Positions 14,473 to 23,026 are shown, numbered from the stretch's first letter. The stretch: 35,054 nucleotides of DNA from Sedimentisphaerales bacterium (GCA_016934515.1 JAFGSR010000080.1:1-35054), one strand, 5' to 3'. The notes: generated from the letters alone by a model not told the origin. Made by a program: numbers and translations.

Positions 14473-16257
14473 TTATTGAGAGACTTTTTGCAGGATTTTC
14501 AGATACCGCCGATAAAGCTGCTCCCGGTTGTGCGAACCCAGATGATCCCACGAAAAAATCTCGTTCTCCGAGCGTTGCCGATGCGCGTAAAAATCCGGCT
14601 CCAACTGACATTGCCGCATAGCGTCCAGATACAAATCGTAGCGAAACCTTTCGTTCCAGGCGTCAAAGCAGGCGCCCCCGGCATAAGCCAGCTCCAACAC
14701 TCGGCTGAGCCGACGATCTCCCCGCGAAAAAACCGCTTCCAGCAGTGAATTTTCCAAGTCGTGAAACTTCAACTTCAACGGCACTTTTTTAAGTTGATAT
14801 TTCTTGTCCAGCAGCCTCTTCCGTGCCGCCCCAAAATAATCACCGCTCTGTTGAGCCATCCATTGCAGCGGCGTGTGCGGCTTGGGCACCAGCCACGATA
14901 CCGTTGCGTTCACCGAAGCATTAAAACCGCTAACCTGCTGACGCAAAGTGCTGATCCGACCAGACAAATTAACAATCTCGTCAACATCATTGTCGGATTC
15001 ACCGGGAAAACCCAACATAAAATACAATTTCACCGTTTTCCAGCCAGCCTCAAAAGCAGCTTGCATAGTCTCCAGCAAATCCTCATCCGTAACACGCTTG
15101 CCAATTGCCTGACGAATAACATCCGAAGCAGACTCCACCGCGACCGTCAACCCTTCCCGCCGAACACCCGTAACCTGCCGGGGCACATCCTTTAACTGTT
15201 TATCCACCCGTAAGGAAGGCAGCGAAATTCCCACCTGACAACCGTCAAATCGAGCGTAAAGCTTTTGCACCAGCTCGCCCAGTTGTGGATAATCGCTCGA
15301 CGACAAACTCAATAGCGAAACCGTATCATGCCCCGTCGCCAAATAACTTTGCCAGGCGATATCCAGAATTTTCTCAACACTGCGAATCCGAACCGGCCCC
15401 TTGCTGTACCCGGCGTGACAAAACGCACACCGTTGCGGGCAGCCGCGCATTATCTCTATCGCAATCCGATCGTGCACCGTTTCCGTGTGCGCCACCACCG
15501 GCGCCGTTGGAAACACCGCACCATCCAGGTCCCGCACCTGCGCCCGCTCCACTCGCGGCCGAACATCCTGATGCGTTGGTTCGCAGGACGCCAAAATCCC
15601 ATCGGCATGGTATTCACAACGATAAAACTGCGGCACATAGACAAACTCAAACTGACGCGCCAGTTCCAGCAGCAATTCCCGTCGGCTCGCCCTGGTTGGT
15701 TTCAATTTGCGATAAGCCTCCACTACCGCCGGCAGAGCTTCTTCACCGTCACCCAAAATCACCAGATCAAAAAAATCCGCCACCGGCTCACAGCAATCCG
15801 CCAGCGGTCCACCACCAACCACCAGCGGCTCATCTTCGTGCCGACCTTCGGCCCGAAAGGTAATCCCCGCCAAATCCAACAGGTAAAGCACGTTACTGTA
15901 AGCCAGTTCATGCTGCAGCGTAATCCCCAGAATATCAAATTCCTTAACCGCCCGGCGGCTTTCCCACGAAAACAACGGTATCCCTTCCCGCCGCATCACC
16001 TGAGCCGCATCAAACCACGGTGCAAAAACCCGCTCCGCCGCCACCGACTCCATCCGATTCAAAGCCGCATAAAGAATGCTCAGACCCAAATGACTCATCC
16101 CGATCGCATAAGTATCCGGAAACGCCAACGCCACCGCCACCTCAATGCCGCCGGCATCCTTGCGAACCTGGTTGACTTCACCACCAATATATTGAGCCGG
16201 ACCCTGCACCGCCGGCAACAGGATCGTCGAAATTTTTTTCCGCAAATTATTACTCAT
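14473..16257 (-). CDS. B12-binding-type radical SAM protein, TIGR03960-like
   Basis: A 594-residue radical SAM enzyme. The N-terminal region (about 40-240) resembles the B12-binding/Rossmann domain of this group, with HLGLSILYAALN and PLVVGGGPLADCCEP. The cluster motif is CPQRCAFC (Cys273, 277, 280), preceding a TIM-barrel with VAVESASDVIRQAIGK and TVKLYFMLGFPGE. The C-terminal 110 residues fit the extension found in TIGR03960 proteins. In many bacteria this protein is paired or fused with a DUF2344 (TIGR03936) partner, but none is present here. The reaction is unknown. It lies 94 bases after the histidine kinase gene on the same strand. No clear ribosome binding site precedes the ATG. Confidence 0.85.
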   Translation of the reverse strand: MSNNLRKKISTILLPAVQGPAQYIGGEVNQVRKDAGGIEVAVALAFPDTYAIGMSHLGLSILYAALNRMESVAAERVFAPWFDAAQVMRREGIPLFSWESRRAVKEFDILGITLQHELAYSNVLYLLDLAGITFRAEGRHEDEPLVVGGGPLADCCEPVADFFDLVILGDGEEALPAVVEAYRKLKPTRASRRELLLELARQFEFVYVPQFYRCEYHADGILASCEPTHQDVRPRVERAQVRDLDGAVFPTAPVVAHTETVHDRIAIEIMRGCPQRCAFCHAGYSKGPVRIRSVEKILDIAWQSYLATGHDTVSLLSLSSSDYPQLGELVQKLYARFDGCQVGISLPSLRVDKQLKDVPRQVTGVRREGLTVAVESASDVIRQAIGKRVTDEDLLETMQAAFEAGWKTVKLYFMLGFPGESDNDVDEIVNLSGRISTLRQQVSGFNASVNATVSWLVPKPHTPLQWMAQQSGDYFGAARKRLLDKKYQLKKVPLKLKFHDLENSLLEAVFSRGDRRLSRVLELAYAGGACFDAWNERFRYDLYLDAMRQCQLEPDFYAHRQRSENEIFSWDHLGSHNREQLYRRYLKILQKVSQ

Positions 16258-16351
16258 GTGTTTTCGTTGAACAAAATAATTATAATACCGCTGCTACAAA
16301 ATTAATCCCCGCAAACTGGAAATGCAATATTCTGGATAAACGTGTACCATT

Positions 16352-18004
16352 TTAACGGGTGGAACTGGCCGTACCCCCGCTGTCGATTACTTCCGAACCG
16401 CTCGCCGGTAGAACAACCGTAAACGTTGTGCCTTCTCCCAAAACACTGGACACCTCCACTTTTCCGCCGTGTTCTTCCGCGATTTTACGCACCACCGCCA
16501 GCCCCAAACCGGTACCGCCCTGGCCCTTGCTGGAAAAGAACGCCCCGAAAATATTGTTCTGAACCTCCGGCTCCATCCCCTTGCCGTTATCTCCCACCAT
16601 CAGGTGCAATTCCTGCTTTTCACCGTCATATTCCGTCTTGACCGTTATCACTCCCTTATCCGGCTCAACAGCGTCCAGGGCGTTAAGCAGCAGGTTCAAA
16701 AGCACCTGCTGCATACCATTTGGATCCAGCGCAATCGCCGGCAGGTGCTCATCCATATCTGTTATCAGCCCGACATGTTTTTCATCCGCCTGACTGGCAA
16801 CCATCTCCATCGTTTCAGTTACCAACTGGTTTAACTGGGTCATTGCCAGGTTTGGCTGCCGCGCCTTGCTGAACGCTAACATATTCAAAACCAGATTCTG
16901 AATCTTCGTCAGATTCCGCTGCAAAATCCCCCAACCTTTCTTCGAAATTTCCAGCTTACCCCGGGCAAAACCCAAATCGACCATGTCCGCGGCACTTTGC
17001 AGACTTTGCAAAATATTCTTGATACCGTGCGATAAATAAGCCACCGTCTCACCCGCCGCCGCCAGCCGCTCAGCCCGCACCCCCGCCTGATACAACCGGG
17101 AGTGTTCTATCGCCAATCCGGTGTGCATCCCGATAGCCGTCAACAAACGCAACTGCTCTCCGGCATAAGTGTGCGTCGCCACCGTAGTGTCAACATAAAT
17201 CACTCCGATGGTCTGATTCCTGGCCGTGATCGGCGCGCACAATGCCGATCGAATACCGTAATCATGAACGCTCTTACCCTTGGCAAAACGTGGATCACGC
17301 ATTGCGTTCGAACAAAGCACACCTTCCTTCTTCTCAACTACATGGTTCACTATCGTGTGGCTGATCGCAATTTCGCCGGCGTGTTCTTTACTGCGATAAC
17401 GAACTACAACCGGGATCAGTTCCGCAGAGTGTTCCTCCTCCTGCAGCAAAATAAATCCCCGATCAGCCGGGATACTGTTGAAAATCATATCCATAACCTT
17501 CTCCAGCAACTGCTGCCGATCGAATATCGTGCTGATCGCCGTTGCCAGTTCGTACAGTATCCGCAAATTCCCCACCGCGTTGGACATCTCCGGACCGGCG
17601 ATTATCACCGAATCCTCCATCGACGGCACCGTCGTCATGATTGCCGATTCAACTATGTTGCCGTTCTCGTCAATCTTCAAACTGCCCGCCGGTTCACCTG
17701 CTATCCCCGTTCCGGTGGGCCTCTCCCCAAACACAATCAACGTCGAACCGCACCGCAACTGATCTCCCTGCTTCAACTCATGGAACCCGGAAATCTTAAC
17801 ACCGTTGACATAAGTTCCATTAGCGGAATTAAGATCGTTGATCGCCCACGTGTTGTTCTTCTTGATCAACTGGGCATGACGACGGGAAATGGTATTATCC
17901 GTCAAAGGCAGATCCGGACTGTCCCTCCCGACCAGCGACGGAGTATGCGTAATATCAAACGTATGCCCCTTATCCGGTCCTTGTAAAATATGCAGTGTTG
18001 GCAC
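16352..18004 (-). CDS. FHA-GAF sensor histidine kinase
   Basis: A 550-residue soluble kinase with no membrane segment. Domain order: FHA at 1-95 (GRDSPDLPLTDNTISRRHAQ, with Arg27, Ser40 and His43 of the phosphothreonine pocket, then NSANGTYVNG), GAF at about 145-300, dimerization helix with the phospho-acceptor His326 (YLSHGIKN), and HATPase at about 425-535 (N box with Asn441, DNGKGM, GTGLGL). The start is GTG at 18004. No response regulator lies next to it, so it is an orphan kinase here. FHA suggests it reads a Ser/Thr kinase signal. A near-perfect promoter lies 80-110 bases upstream. The partner and input cannot be told from the window. Confidence 0.92.
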   Translation of the reverse strand: MPTLHILQGPDKGHTFDITHTPSLVGRDSPDLPLTDNTISRRHAQLIKKNNTWAINDLNSANGTYVNGVKISGFHELKQGDQLRCGSTLIVFGERPTGTGIAGEPAGSLKIDENGNIVESAIMTTVPSMEDSVIIAGPEMSNAVGNLRILYELATAISTIFDRQQLLEKVMDMIFNSIPADRGFILLQEEEHSAELIPVVVRYRSKEHAGEIAISHTIVNHVVEKKEGVLCSNAMRDPRFAKGKSVHDYGIRSALCAPITARNQTIGVIYVDTTVATHTYAGEQLRLLTAIGMHTGLAIEHSRLYQAGVRAERLAAAGETVAYLSHGIKNILQSLQSAADMVDLGFARGKLEISKKGWGILQRNLTKIQNLVLNMLAFSKARQPNLAMTQLNQLVTETMEMVASQADEKHVGLITDMDEHLPAIALDPNGMQQVLLNLLLNALDAVEPDKGVITVKTEYDGEKQELHLMVGDNGKGMEPEVQNNIFGAFFSSKGQGGTGLGLAVVRKIAEEHGGKVEVSSVLGEGTTFTVVLPASGSEVIDSGGTASSTR

Positions 18005-18084
18005 AGTCTTGATCCCAAGAGATTATTTACAGGTGTTGAATAGAATTTTAACTGAGAATCAGTTCCTATTCACTTAATCATACT

Positions 18085-18113
18085 ATTATAATTCATTTTA
18101 ACTTTTTCGTCAA
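18085..18113 (-). promoter_or_regulatory. Sigma-70 type promoter of the histidine kinase gene
   Basis: On the minus strand there is -35 TTGACG (18108-18113), a 17-base spacer, and a perfect -10 TATAAT (18085-18090). Transcription should start near 18078, with a 74-base leader before the GTG start. This is one of the strongest promoter matches in the window. Confidence 0.75.
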
Positions 18114-18426
18114 GAGAGCATTATTGACCGACCCGGCTGATAATTCACAAAAAACACTAAGCATCATAAATACCTTGTTGAAAAGACCTTACAAAATTAC
18201 ACCCAGCCGCAAAATCTCCGCCCAGCACAATTACACTCCCTCAAAAATCGCAAAAATTGTTAAGATCACCCCCGTTTTGCTCAATCCAACCCCCCAAAAC
18301 CGCTCTTTTGTGACACCTTCATGACATCCAACTGCCAAATTTACAGATTTCCCGACATAAACCACTACGGACTAAAGTAATTGAACCTTAATCCTGACAT
18401 AATTCAATGTTGTTGAAGTGAATCAG
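18114..18426. other. Intergenic region without a visible gene
   Basis: This AT-rich gap follows the MBL-fold gene (3' end at 18427) and precedes the kinase promoter. A 66-codon open frame on the plus strand at 18124-18324 has no ribosome binding site and looks like random coding. No terminator hairpin is visible. Confidence 0.5.
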
Positions 18427-19074
18427 TTACCGCAAAAACGGATTGCTGCTTTTTTCCTGCCCAATCGTCGTTAAAGGCCCATGCCCCGAATAAACCTGCA
18501 CATCATCGCCCAGCGGCAACAATTTCTCTCGAATGCTCCTCAGCAGGACTTCCCGGTTACCGCCCGGAAAATCATCCCGCCCGATACTGCCCGCGAAAAG
18601 CGTGTCTCCGGTAAAAACCACCTGCTCATCTTCGCAGTAAAAACTCAAACCGCCCGGCGTGTGCCCCGGCGTCGCCAGTACCTTAAAACTAAGCGTCCCC
18701 AACTCAAAACTGTCCCCCTCGGCTATAATATCATTCGGCTCTCCAACCTTCACCAGCTCACCCGTCAACCAGGACAGATTCACCTTACCGTCGGTCAACA
18801 TTGCCGCATCTTCGGCACTGATTGCTACCGGTATCTCGCCAAATTCCTCCCGCAACAATCCTATGCCCGCGATGTGATCGCAATGGCCGTGCGTCAAAAT
18901 TATCCGGCGCGGTTTCAACTGCTCCTGCCGCAAAAATTTCACCAGCGGCTCGGCCGAAAATCCCGGATCAATCACCAGGCATTCCTTATCCTGCTCAGTT
19001 TCACGCACCACAAAACAATTCGTCTGAAAATCACCCAACACCGCACAATCAATCCGCACGTCATTCCCTTTCAA
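18427..19074 (-). CDS. MBL-fold metallo-hydrolase, glyoxalase II-like
   Basis: A 215-residue metallo-beta-lactamase-fold hydrolase. The metal-binding motif THGHCDH lies at residues 61-67, followed by GHTPGGLSFY and FTGDTLFAGSIGRDD, which give the remaining His and Asp ligands. Length and motifs fit YcbL/GloB-like thioester hydrolases, so hydroxyacylglutathione-type activity is possible but not certain. The longest frame starts with TTG at 19074, with AGAGG about eight bases upstream. A GTG at 19059 with AAAGG upstream gives MRIDCAVLGDFQTNCFVV and fits the family start better. The ATG at 19064 is out of frame. A promoter candidate lies at 19116-19144. Confidence 0.88.
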   Translation of the reverse strand: MKGNDVRIDCAVLGDFQTNCFVVRETEQDKECLVIDPGFSAEPLVKFLRQEQLKPRRIILTHGHCDHIAGIGLLREEFGEIPVAISAEDAAMLTDGKVNLSWLTGELVKVGEPNDIIAEGDSFELGTLSFKVLATPGHTPGGLSFYCEDEQVVFTGDTLFAGSIGRDDFPGGNREVLLRSIREKLLPLGDDVQVYSGHGPLTTIGQEKSSNPFLR

Positions 19075-19115
19075 AAATTTCCTCTCCCCCCGAAACGCAG
19101 CTCAAACCGGCAGGC

Positions 19116-19144
19116 ATGGTAGCACCACAAATTTTACCCGTCAA
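19116..19144 (-). promoter_or_regulatory. Candidate promoter of the MBL-fold gene
   Basis: On the minus strand there is -35 TTGACG (19139-19144), a 17-base spacer, and -10 TACCAT (19116-19121), which matches consensus at four of six positions. Transcription would begin about 35 bases before the TTG start. Confidence 0.45.
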
Positions 19145-19203
19145 TTTAATTATCCCAATTGCCCCTTTTCCGCTATAATCCCTCTTTGGTTGAATAAAAA
19201 GCT

Positions 19204-19240
19204 GTCCGCTGCAAGCGGACTTGTCTCGCCGAAGCTTTGC
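19204..19240. repeat. Hairpin and dispersed repeat upstream of miaB
   Basis: Positions 19204-19220 form a hairpin with arms GTCCGC/GCGGAC and a five-base loop. It runs into ACTTGTCTCGCCGAAGCTTT (19219-19238), which matches 11708-11727 with few mismatches. This gap is a patchwork of short repeat pieces and has no gene. A CGCTATAATC sequence (19171-19180) could be an extended -10 box for miaB but lacks a good -35. Confidence 0.55.
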
Positions 19241-19327
19241 TTGTCATGTCGTAGCTTCATGCGAAGACAGATGCGAAGGCGGACACCTTAATTTTGATTT
19301 TTTATATTTGATTTTTGATTTCAAAAA

Positions 19328-20719
19328 ATGGTCATGAATAACACCTTTTACATCGAAACCATGGGCTGCCAGATGAACAAGCTCGACTCCGAACTCGTCG
19401 CCGGGCAGCTTCAAAACCTCGGCTACCAACCTGCCGATAATCCCACCCAGGCCGCAGTCATCATCTTCAACACCTGCTCGGTTCGCCAACACGCCGAAGA
19501 CAAAGTCATCAGCAAAATCGGCCAATTCCGCCGCCGCCACCAGCAGCAAAAGGACCTCATCCTCGCCGTCATCGGCTGCATGGCCCAGCGACTCGGCCAG
19601 GATCTGCTCGACTCCCATCAGCAGGTGGACATCGTCTGCGGTCCCGGACAAATTCATCAACTAAGCAAAATGATCGCCGATATCCAAAACCAACGCCAAC
19701 GCCTGCTCAACCTCAACGATCCCGCTGAAAACGAAAACCTGGAAAACCTCGACACTTCCCGCCAACACCACGATTCACCCCTCCCCTTCATGGCTTACGT
19801 TCGCGTTATGCGCGGCTGCAACAACTTCTGCAGCTATTGCATCGTCCCCTACGTCCGCGGCCGCGAACACTCCCGGCCCATCGAACATATAGTCGATGAA
19901 TGCCGCCAACTCACCGAAAACGGCGTCAAAGAAATCACCCTGCTCGGCCAGACCGTCAACTCCTACAAATACCAAGACAACAACCAAACTTTCACCCTTG
20001 CCGACGTCATGAAAAAAATCCACGACCTCCCCGGCCTCGCACGCATCCGCTTCGTCACCAATTACCCCCGCAATTTCGACGAACGCATCCTCCACGCCAT
20101 GGCCGACCTGCCCAAGGTCTGTGAATATCTACATATTCCCGCCCAGTCCGGCTCCGACCGCATCCTCAAAGCCATGAACCGCCACTACACCGCCGCCCAG
20201 TACGCCGATCTCATCCAAAAAGCCCGTGACATCGTCCCCAACATCACCATCGCCGGTGATTTCATCGTCGGCTACTGCAACGAAGACGATCAGGATTTCA
20301 ACGACACCAAAGCACTCGTCCAGAAAATCCGCTACAAAAACTGCTTCATCTTCAAATACTCCCCCCGCCCCGGTACCCGCGCCGACGACAAATTAGCTGA
20401 CAACGTCCCCGACCCCATCAAACGCCGACGCAACACCGAACTGCTCGAACTGCAAAACCAGATCGCCTGCGAAGACAACCAGCAGCTCATCGGAAAATCC
20501 GTAGAAATCCTCGTCGAAGGCCCCAGCAAAAAACCCCACCTCAACATCCCCCAAAACCAGCTCAACCTCGATGACCCTGTTCTGCAACTCACCGGCCGAA
20601 CACCCGGCGACCAGATCGTCGTCTTCAACGGTACCAGAAAACTCATCGGCCAAATCATCAACACCAAAATCGAAAAAGCCTCCGCCCTCACCCTCTTCGC
20701 AACCTATGAATCACCATAA
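19328..20719 (+). CDS. miaB: tRNA-2-methylthio-N6-dimethylallyladenosine synthase
   Basis: MiaB adds a methylthio group to isopentenyl-A37 in tRNAs. The N-terminal MTTase domain has the three cluster cysteines Cys14 (TMGCQMNK), Cys50 (NTCSVR) and Cys84 (IGCMAQR). The radical SAM cluster is CNNFCSYC (Cys164, 168, 171), followed by IVPYVRGREHSRP. A C-terminal TRAM domain ends the protein near 455. The 463-residue length is normal for MiaB. The ATG at 19328 is followed by a second in-frame ATG at 19334, and neither has a clear ribosome binding site. The gene converges on birA with a 16-base overlap. It is the only plus-strand gene in the 13.1-26 kb stretch and is very C-rich on its coding strand. 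A MtaB or RimO assignment fits less well because of the YVRGREHSR motif. Confidence 0.95.
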   Translation: MVMNNTFYIETMGCQMNKLDSELVAGQLQNLGYQPADNPTQAAVIIFNTCSVRQHAEDKVISKIGQFRRRHQQQKDLILAVIGCMAQRLGQDLLDSHQQVDIVCGPGQIHQLSKMIADIQNQRQRLLNLNDPAENENLENLDTSRQHHDSPLPFMAYVRVMRGCNNFCSYCIVPYVRGREHSRPIEHIVDECRQLTENGVKEITLLGQTVNSYKYQDNNQTFTLADVMKKIHDLPGLARIRFVTNYPRNFDERILHAMADLPKVCEYLHIPAQSGSDRILKAMNRHYTAAQYADLIQKARDIVPNITIAGDFIVGYCNEDDQDFNDTKALVQKIRYKNCFIFKYSPRPGTRADDKLADNVPDPIKRRRNTELLELQNQIACEDNQQLIGKSVEILVEGPSKKPHLNIPQNQLNLDDPVLQLTGRTPGDQIVVFNGTRKLIGQIINTKIEKASALTLFATYESP

Positions 20720-21741
20720 TTCCGATCCACGATTGTTGTCGCCGCGTCAAACACCCGCACCGCCCCGGCGTCCAACTGCAACAGCAAGCCCTTTTCCGGA
20801 CAAACATCGATCACCCGCCCCTCAAACGTCTGATTATTACAAACCAGCCGAATCCGCCTGCCCAACTCATCGCACCTGCCCAGCCAGCTTTGATGCAGCC
20901 GCTCCAGATTTGTAGGCCGGGCAGCCTCTGCCCGGCGATTTGGCTGATCCAGACCACCCTCAGCAGAAACCGCTTTCAGCCAATCCTCCAACCGACACAA
21001 CAACTCCTGTGCCAGTTGCACCCGGTCCACCTCAGACCCGCACATCAGCCATAGCGACGTCGCACTCTCTCGCAACTCCGGCGAAAAATCCTCTTTTCGC
21101 TGAGAACAATTAATCCCCAACCCGATCACAAAACCATCCCTCGTCCCCGTTCGTCTCGACTCCACTATCGTCCCCGCCACCTTAAGCCCTTCGAACGTCA
21201 CATCATTAGGCCACTTAATCCGCACCCGCCCGCCGCAACAGCTTTCAATCGCCTCTGCTGCCGCCAGTCCCGCCAGCAACGCTAATCCCTCTCGCGGCAT
21301 CGGCGCCAAATTCTGCAACAGCACCGAACACAACACACTGCTGCACCGCCCCGCCAACCAACTCCGCCCCAGCCGACCCCGCCCTCGTCGCTGCTGCTCA
21401 GCAAAAACCGCCAACCCATCAAAACCTTCCTCTCCCGCATGACACCACGCCACATCATTAGTGCTGTCCGTCGCCTCATAAACCAACACCTTTTGCCCGA
21501 TCCGCTCCGTCGCCAATCCATAACTTATCAACTCAGAACTCAACCCCTCCTTATTTACCCCTCGCAAACCAAACCCCTTCATCGCCGCCGATTCAATCTC
21601 GTAACCAATCTCCCGCAACTTCTCAACAATCTGCCCGATCTGCTCCGACGAAACTTCAGCCGCCGATTGCAAAACCTCCATCGACACCCAACCGCTGCCG
21701 TGCTCCCGCAATAATCGCAATACCTCACTCTCCGGCTTCAT
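20704..21741 (-). CDS. birA: Biotin--[acetyl-CoA-carboxylase] ligase with HTH domain
   Basis: BirA attaches biotin to carrier proteins, and its N-terminal helix-turn-helix (LLREHGSGWVSMEVLQSAAE) indicates it may also repress biotin genes. The catalytic domain has TDSTNDVAW, the biotinyl-AMP loop GRGRLGRSW and the lysine region IKWPNDV...KVAGTIVE. The start at ATG 21741 (MKPESEVL) was chosen because AAAGG lies seven bases upstream. The longest frame begins with GTG at 21771. A palindromic repeat at 20916-20936 is inserted in frame between the central and C-terminal domains and encodes NRRAEAARPTN, with no interruption of the reading frame. The 3' end overlaps miaB by 16 bases. Identity is firm; the repressor role is inferred. 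Confidence 0.93.
   Translation of the reverse strand: MKPESEVLRLLREHGSGWVSMEVLQSAAEVSSEQIGQIVEKLREIGYEIESAAMKGFGLRGVNKEGLSSELISYGLATERIGQKVLVYEATDSTNDVAWCHAGEEGFDGLAVFAEQQRRGRGRLGRSWLAGRCSSVLCSVLLQNLAPMPREGLALLAGLAAAEAIESCCGGRVRIKWPNDVTFEGLKVAGTIVESRRTGTRDGFVIGLGINCSQRKEDFSPELRESATSLWLMCGSEVDRVQLAQELLCRLEDWLKAVSAEGGLDQPNRRAEAARPTNLERLHQSWLGRCDELGRRIRLVCNNQTFEGRVIDVCPEKGLLLQLDAGAVRVFDAATTIVDRNYGDS
20916..20936. repeat. GC-rich hairpin repeat embedded in birA
   Basis: Arms GCCGGGCAG and CTGCCCGGC flank loop CCT, a perfect 9-base inverted repeat. It is shared in design with hairpins at 35003-35019 and 35033-35049. It lies inside the birA reading frame, where it adds a short polar linker without a stop. 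Confidence 0.75.
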
Positions 21742-21853
21742 TATTAAACCTTTAGACTTTCTTTTCTTCACTAGGTTTTTAGGGTTTCTTCTCTGTAAAG
21801 CAGTGTCTAAAATTCTTTTGTGTTTTTTGCGTTTTTTCGTGGCTTTTCTTAAC

Positions 21854-21885
21854 TTTCAGGCTTCAGGCTTCATCCTTCAGGCTTT
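21854..21885. repeat. Short repeated TTCAGGCT motif at the 3' end of nadC
   Basis: Three copies of TTCAGGCT (at 21855, 21862 and 21876) span the stop codon of nadC, and the last eight or so codons are made of repeat sequence. A poly-T/GTGTTTTTTGCG stretch follows at about 21818-21846. This looks like a dispersed repeat that grew into the gene end. Confidence 0.55.
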
Positions 21886-22756
21886 CTTCCAGGTCCATTC
21901 CGATGTCCAGACAGCACACCGAATGGGTCAACGCACCCACCGAAATCCGATCGACGCCCGTTTTCGCGATTACGCCGACCGTCTGTAGATTCACATTTCC
22001 CGAAGCTTCCAACTCCACACGACCTTTCCCGCCCGCTTCGTCCCGCATCCGCACCGCAGCGCTCAACTGCTCCGTCGTCATGTTGTCCAGCAGCACAATA
22101 TCCACCCCCTCCACGCCCAGCACAATCCCCAATTGTTCAAGATCATCCACTTCCACTTCCACAAAATCCACCTTACCACTCCGTTGACCCAACTTTGCCA
22201 GCGCCGCTTCCAGGCCGCCCCGCAAATCCCCCGACAAACCGCCCAGATGATTATCCTTAATCAGCACCGCATCATGCAAGCCCATCCGATGATTACGCCC
22301 GCCCCCGCACCGCACCGCGTACTTATCCAACGCCCGCCAGCCCGGCAGCGTCTTCCGCGTATCATAAATCCCTGCCCCCGTCCCCTCAACCGCCCGCACA
22401 TATTCCGCCGTAACCGTCGCAATACCGCACAGCCGCTGCAAAAAATTCAACACCACCCGCTCCGCCGACAACAGCGAACGCAACTTCCCCTCCACCTTTC
22501 CAACCATCGCCCCCGCCTCAACTACCCTGCCATCCTCAACCAACACCTCCAACTTCAATTGCTCATCGTAATCCTGCAGAACTTCCCCAATCACCTCCAT
22601 CCCGCAAACCACTCCCGCCTGCCGAAACCTGATCCCCGCCCGTCCCTGCCGATCAGCGTCGATACAAATCTCACTGGTCACATCCCCTCTGCCAAAATCT
22701 TCCCACTTAGCCAACTCAACCAACGCAATAAATTCCTCACGATCCAGCTTTTGCAT
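21863..22756 (-). CDS. nadC: Nicotinate-nucleotide pyrophosphorylase (carboxylating)
   Basis: NadC converts quinolinate and PRPP to nicotinate mononucleotide in NAD synthesis. It shows the family signature: EDFGRGDVTSEI near the N terminus, then DTRKTLPGWRALDKYAV and CGGGRNHRMGLHDAVLIKD around the active site, ending with a TIM-like barrel containing LLDNMTTEQLS and ISVGALTHS. The start at ATG 22756 is set by a strong GGAGGTGAT eight bases upstream (22761-22769). In-frame ATGs at 22762 and 22774 lie within or upstream of that site. The last codons consist of repeat sequence. It lies between birA and uvrB on the same strand, with repeat-filled gaps, so co-transcription is not certain. Confidence 0.94.
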   Translation of the reverse strand: MQKLDREEFIALVELAKWEDFGRGDVTSEICIDADRQGRAGIRFRQAGVVCGMEVIGEVLQDYDEQLKLEVLVEDGRVVEAGAMVGKVEGKLRSLLSAERVVLNFLQRLCGIATVTAEYVRAVEGTGAGIYDTRKTLPGWRALDKYAVRCGGGRNHRMGLHDAVLIKDNHLGGLSGDLRGGLEAALAKLGQRSGKVDFVEVEVDDLEQLGIVLGVEGVDIVLLDNMTTEQLSAAVRMRDEAGGKGRVELEASGNVNLQTVGVIAKTGVDRISVGALTHSVCCLDIGMDLEESLKDEA

Positions 22757-22760
22757 ATCC

Positions 22761-22769
22761 ATCACCTCC
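22761..22769 (-). promoter_or_regulatory. Strong ribosome binding site that sets the nadC start
   Basis: GGAGGTGAT on the minus strand is a near-perfect match to the 16S anti-Shine-Dalgarno sequence. Its core lies eight bases before the ATG at 22756, which favours that start over the upstream in-frame ATG at 22774. Confidence 0.7.
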
Positions 22770-22811
22770 GACATAATCCACTAATATCAATTTCAAAACA
22801 GGGTGGAGCCG

Positions 22812-22825
22812 CCAAGTACTCTTGG
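22812..22825. repeat. Hairpin with CAAGTACTCTTG core, copy 1
   Basis: Arms CCAAG and CTTGG flank TACT. The same CAAGTACTCTTG core lies inside a longer hairpin at 25063-25086, also preceded by GGGTGG, but the outer flanks differ. Confidence 0.6.
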
Positions 22826-22868
22826 GGGTGGTTGGCACCTTCTCAAACCAACATCACCCCGACATGTC

Positions 22869-22889
22869 ATGCCCGACTTGAGCGGGCAT
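22869..22889. repeat. ATGCCCG/CGGGCAT palindromic element
   Basis: Arms ATGCCCG and CGGGCAT surround ACTTGAG. It is part of a TGTCATGCCCG...CGGGCATCCAGT block that resembles intergenic palindromes familiar from other bacteria, from memory. It lies between nadC and uvrB. Confidence 0.55.
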
Positions 22890-22962
22890 CCAGTATTAAA
22901 ACTTCATTACCTTCATGCTCTTCATGGTAAAATCTCTTCTGTGTGTTTTTAAGCTATCAAAA

Positions 22963-22986
22963 ATCAGCGTTCATCGGCGGTTTCAT
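22963..22986 (+). repeat. 24-base dispersed repeat, copy 2
   Basis: The segment starts ATCAGCGTT and ends CATCGGCGGTTTCAT. It matches 11737-11760 at 23 of 24 positions in the same orientation. It lies just beyond the 3' end of uvrB (23027). Confidence 0.7.
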
Positions 22987-23026
22987 TTTGTTTACCATAA
23001 AAACTTACAATTTTTCGAGGGCTGGA

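Noticed and set aside
15328-16305. 325-codon plus-strand frame opposite the radical SAM gene
   Set aside because: Its Arg/His/Pro-rich translation is typical of a shadow frame; the minus-strand gene has intact catalytic motifs.
18124-18324. 66-codon frame in the intergenic gap before the kinase
   Set aside because: There is no ribosome binding site and no recognisable domain, and the amino acid mix looks random.
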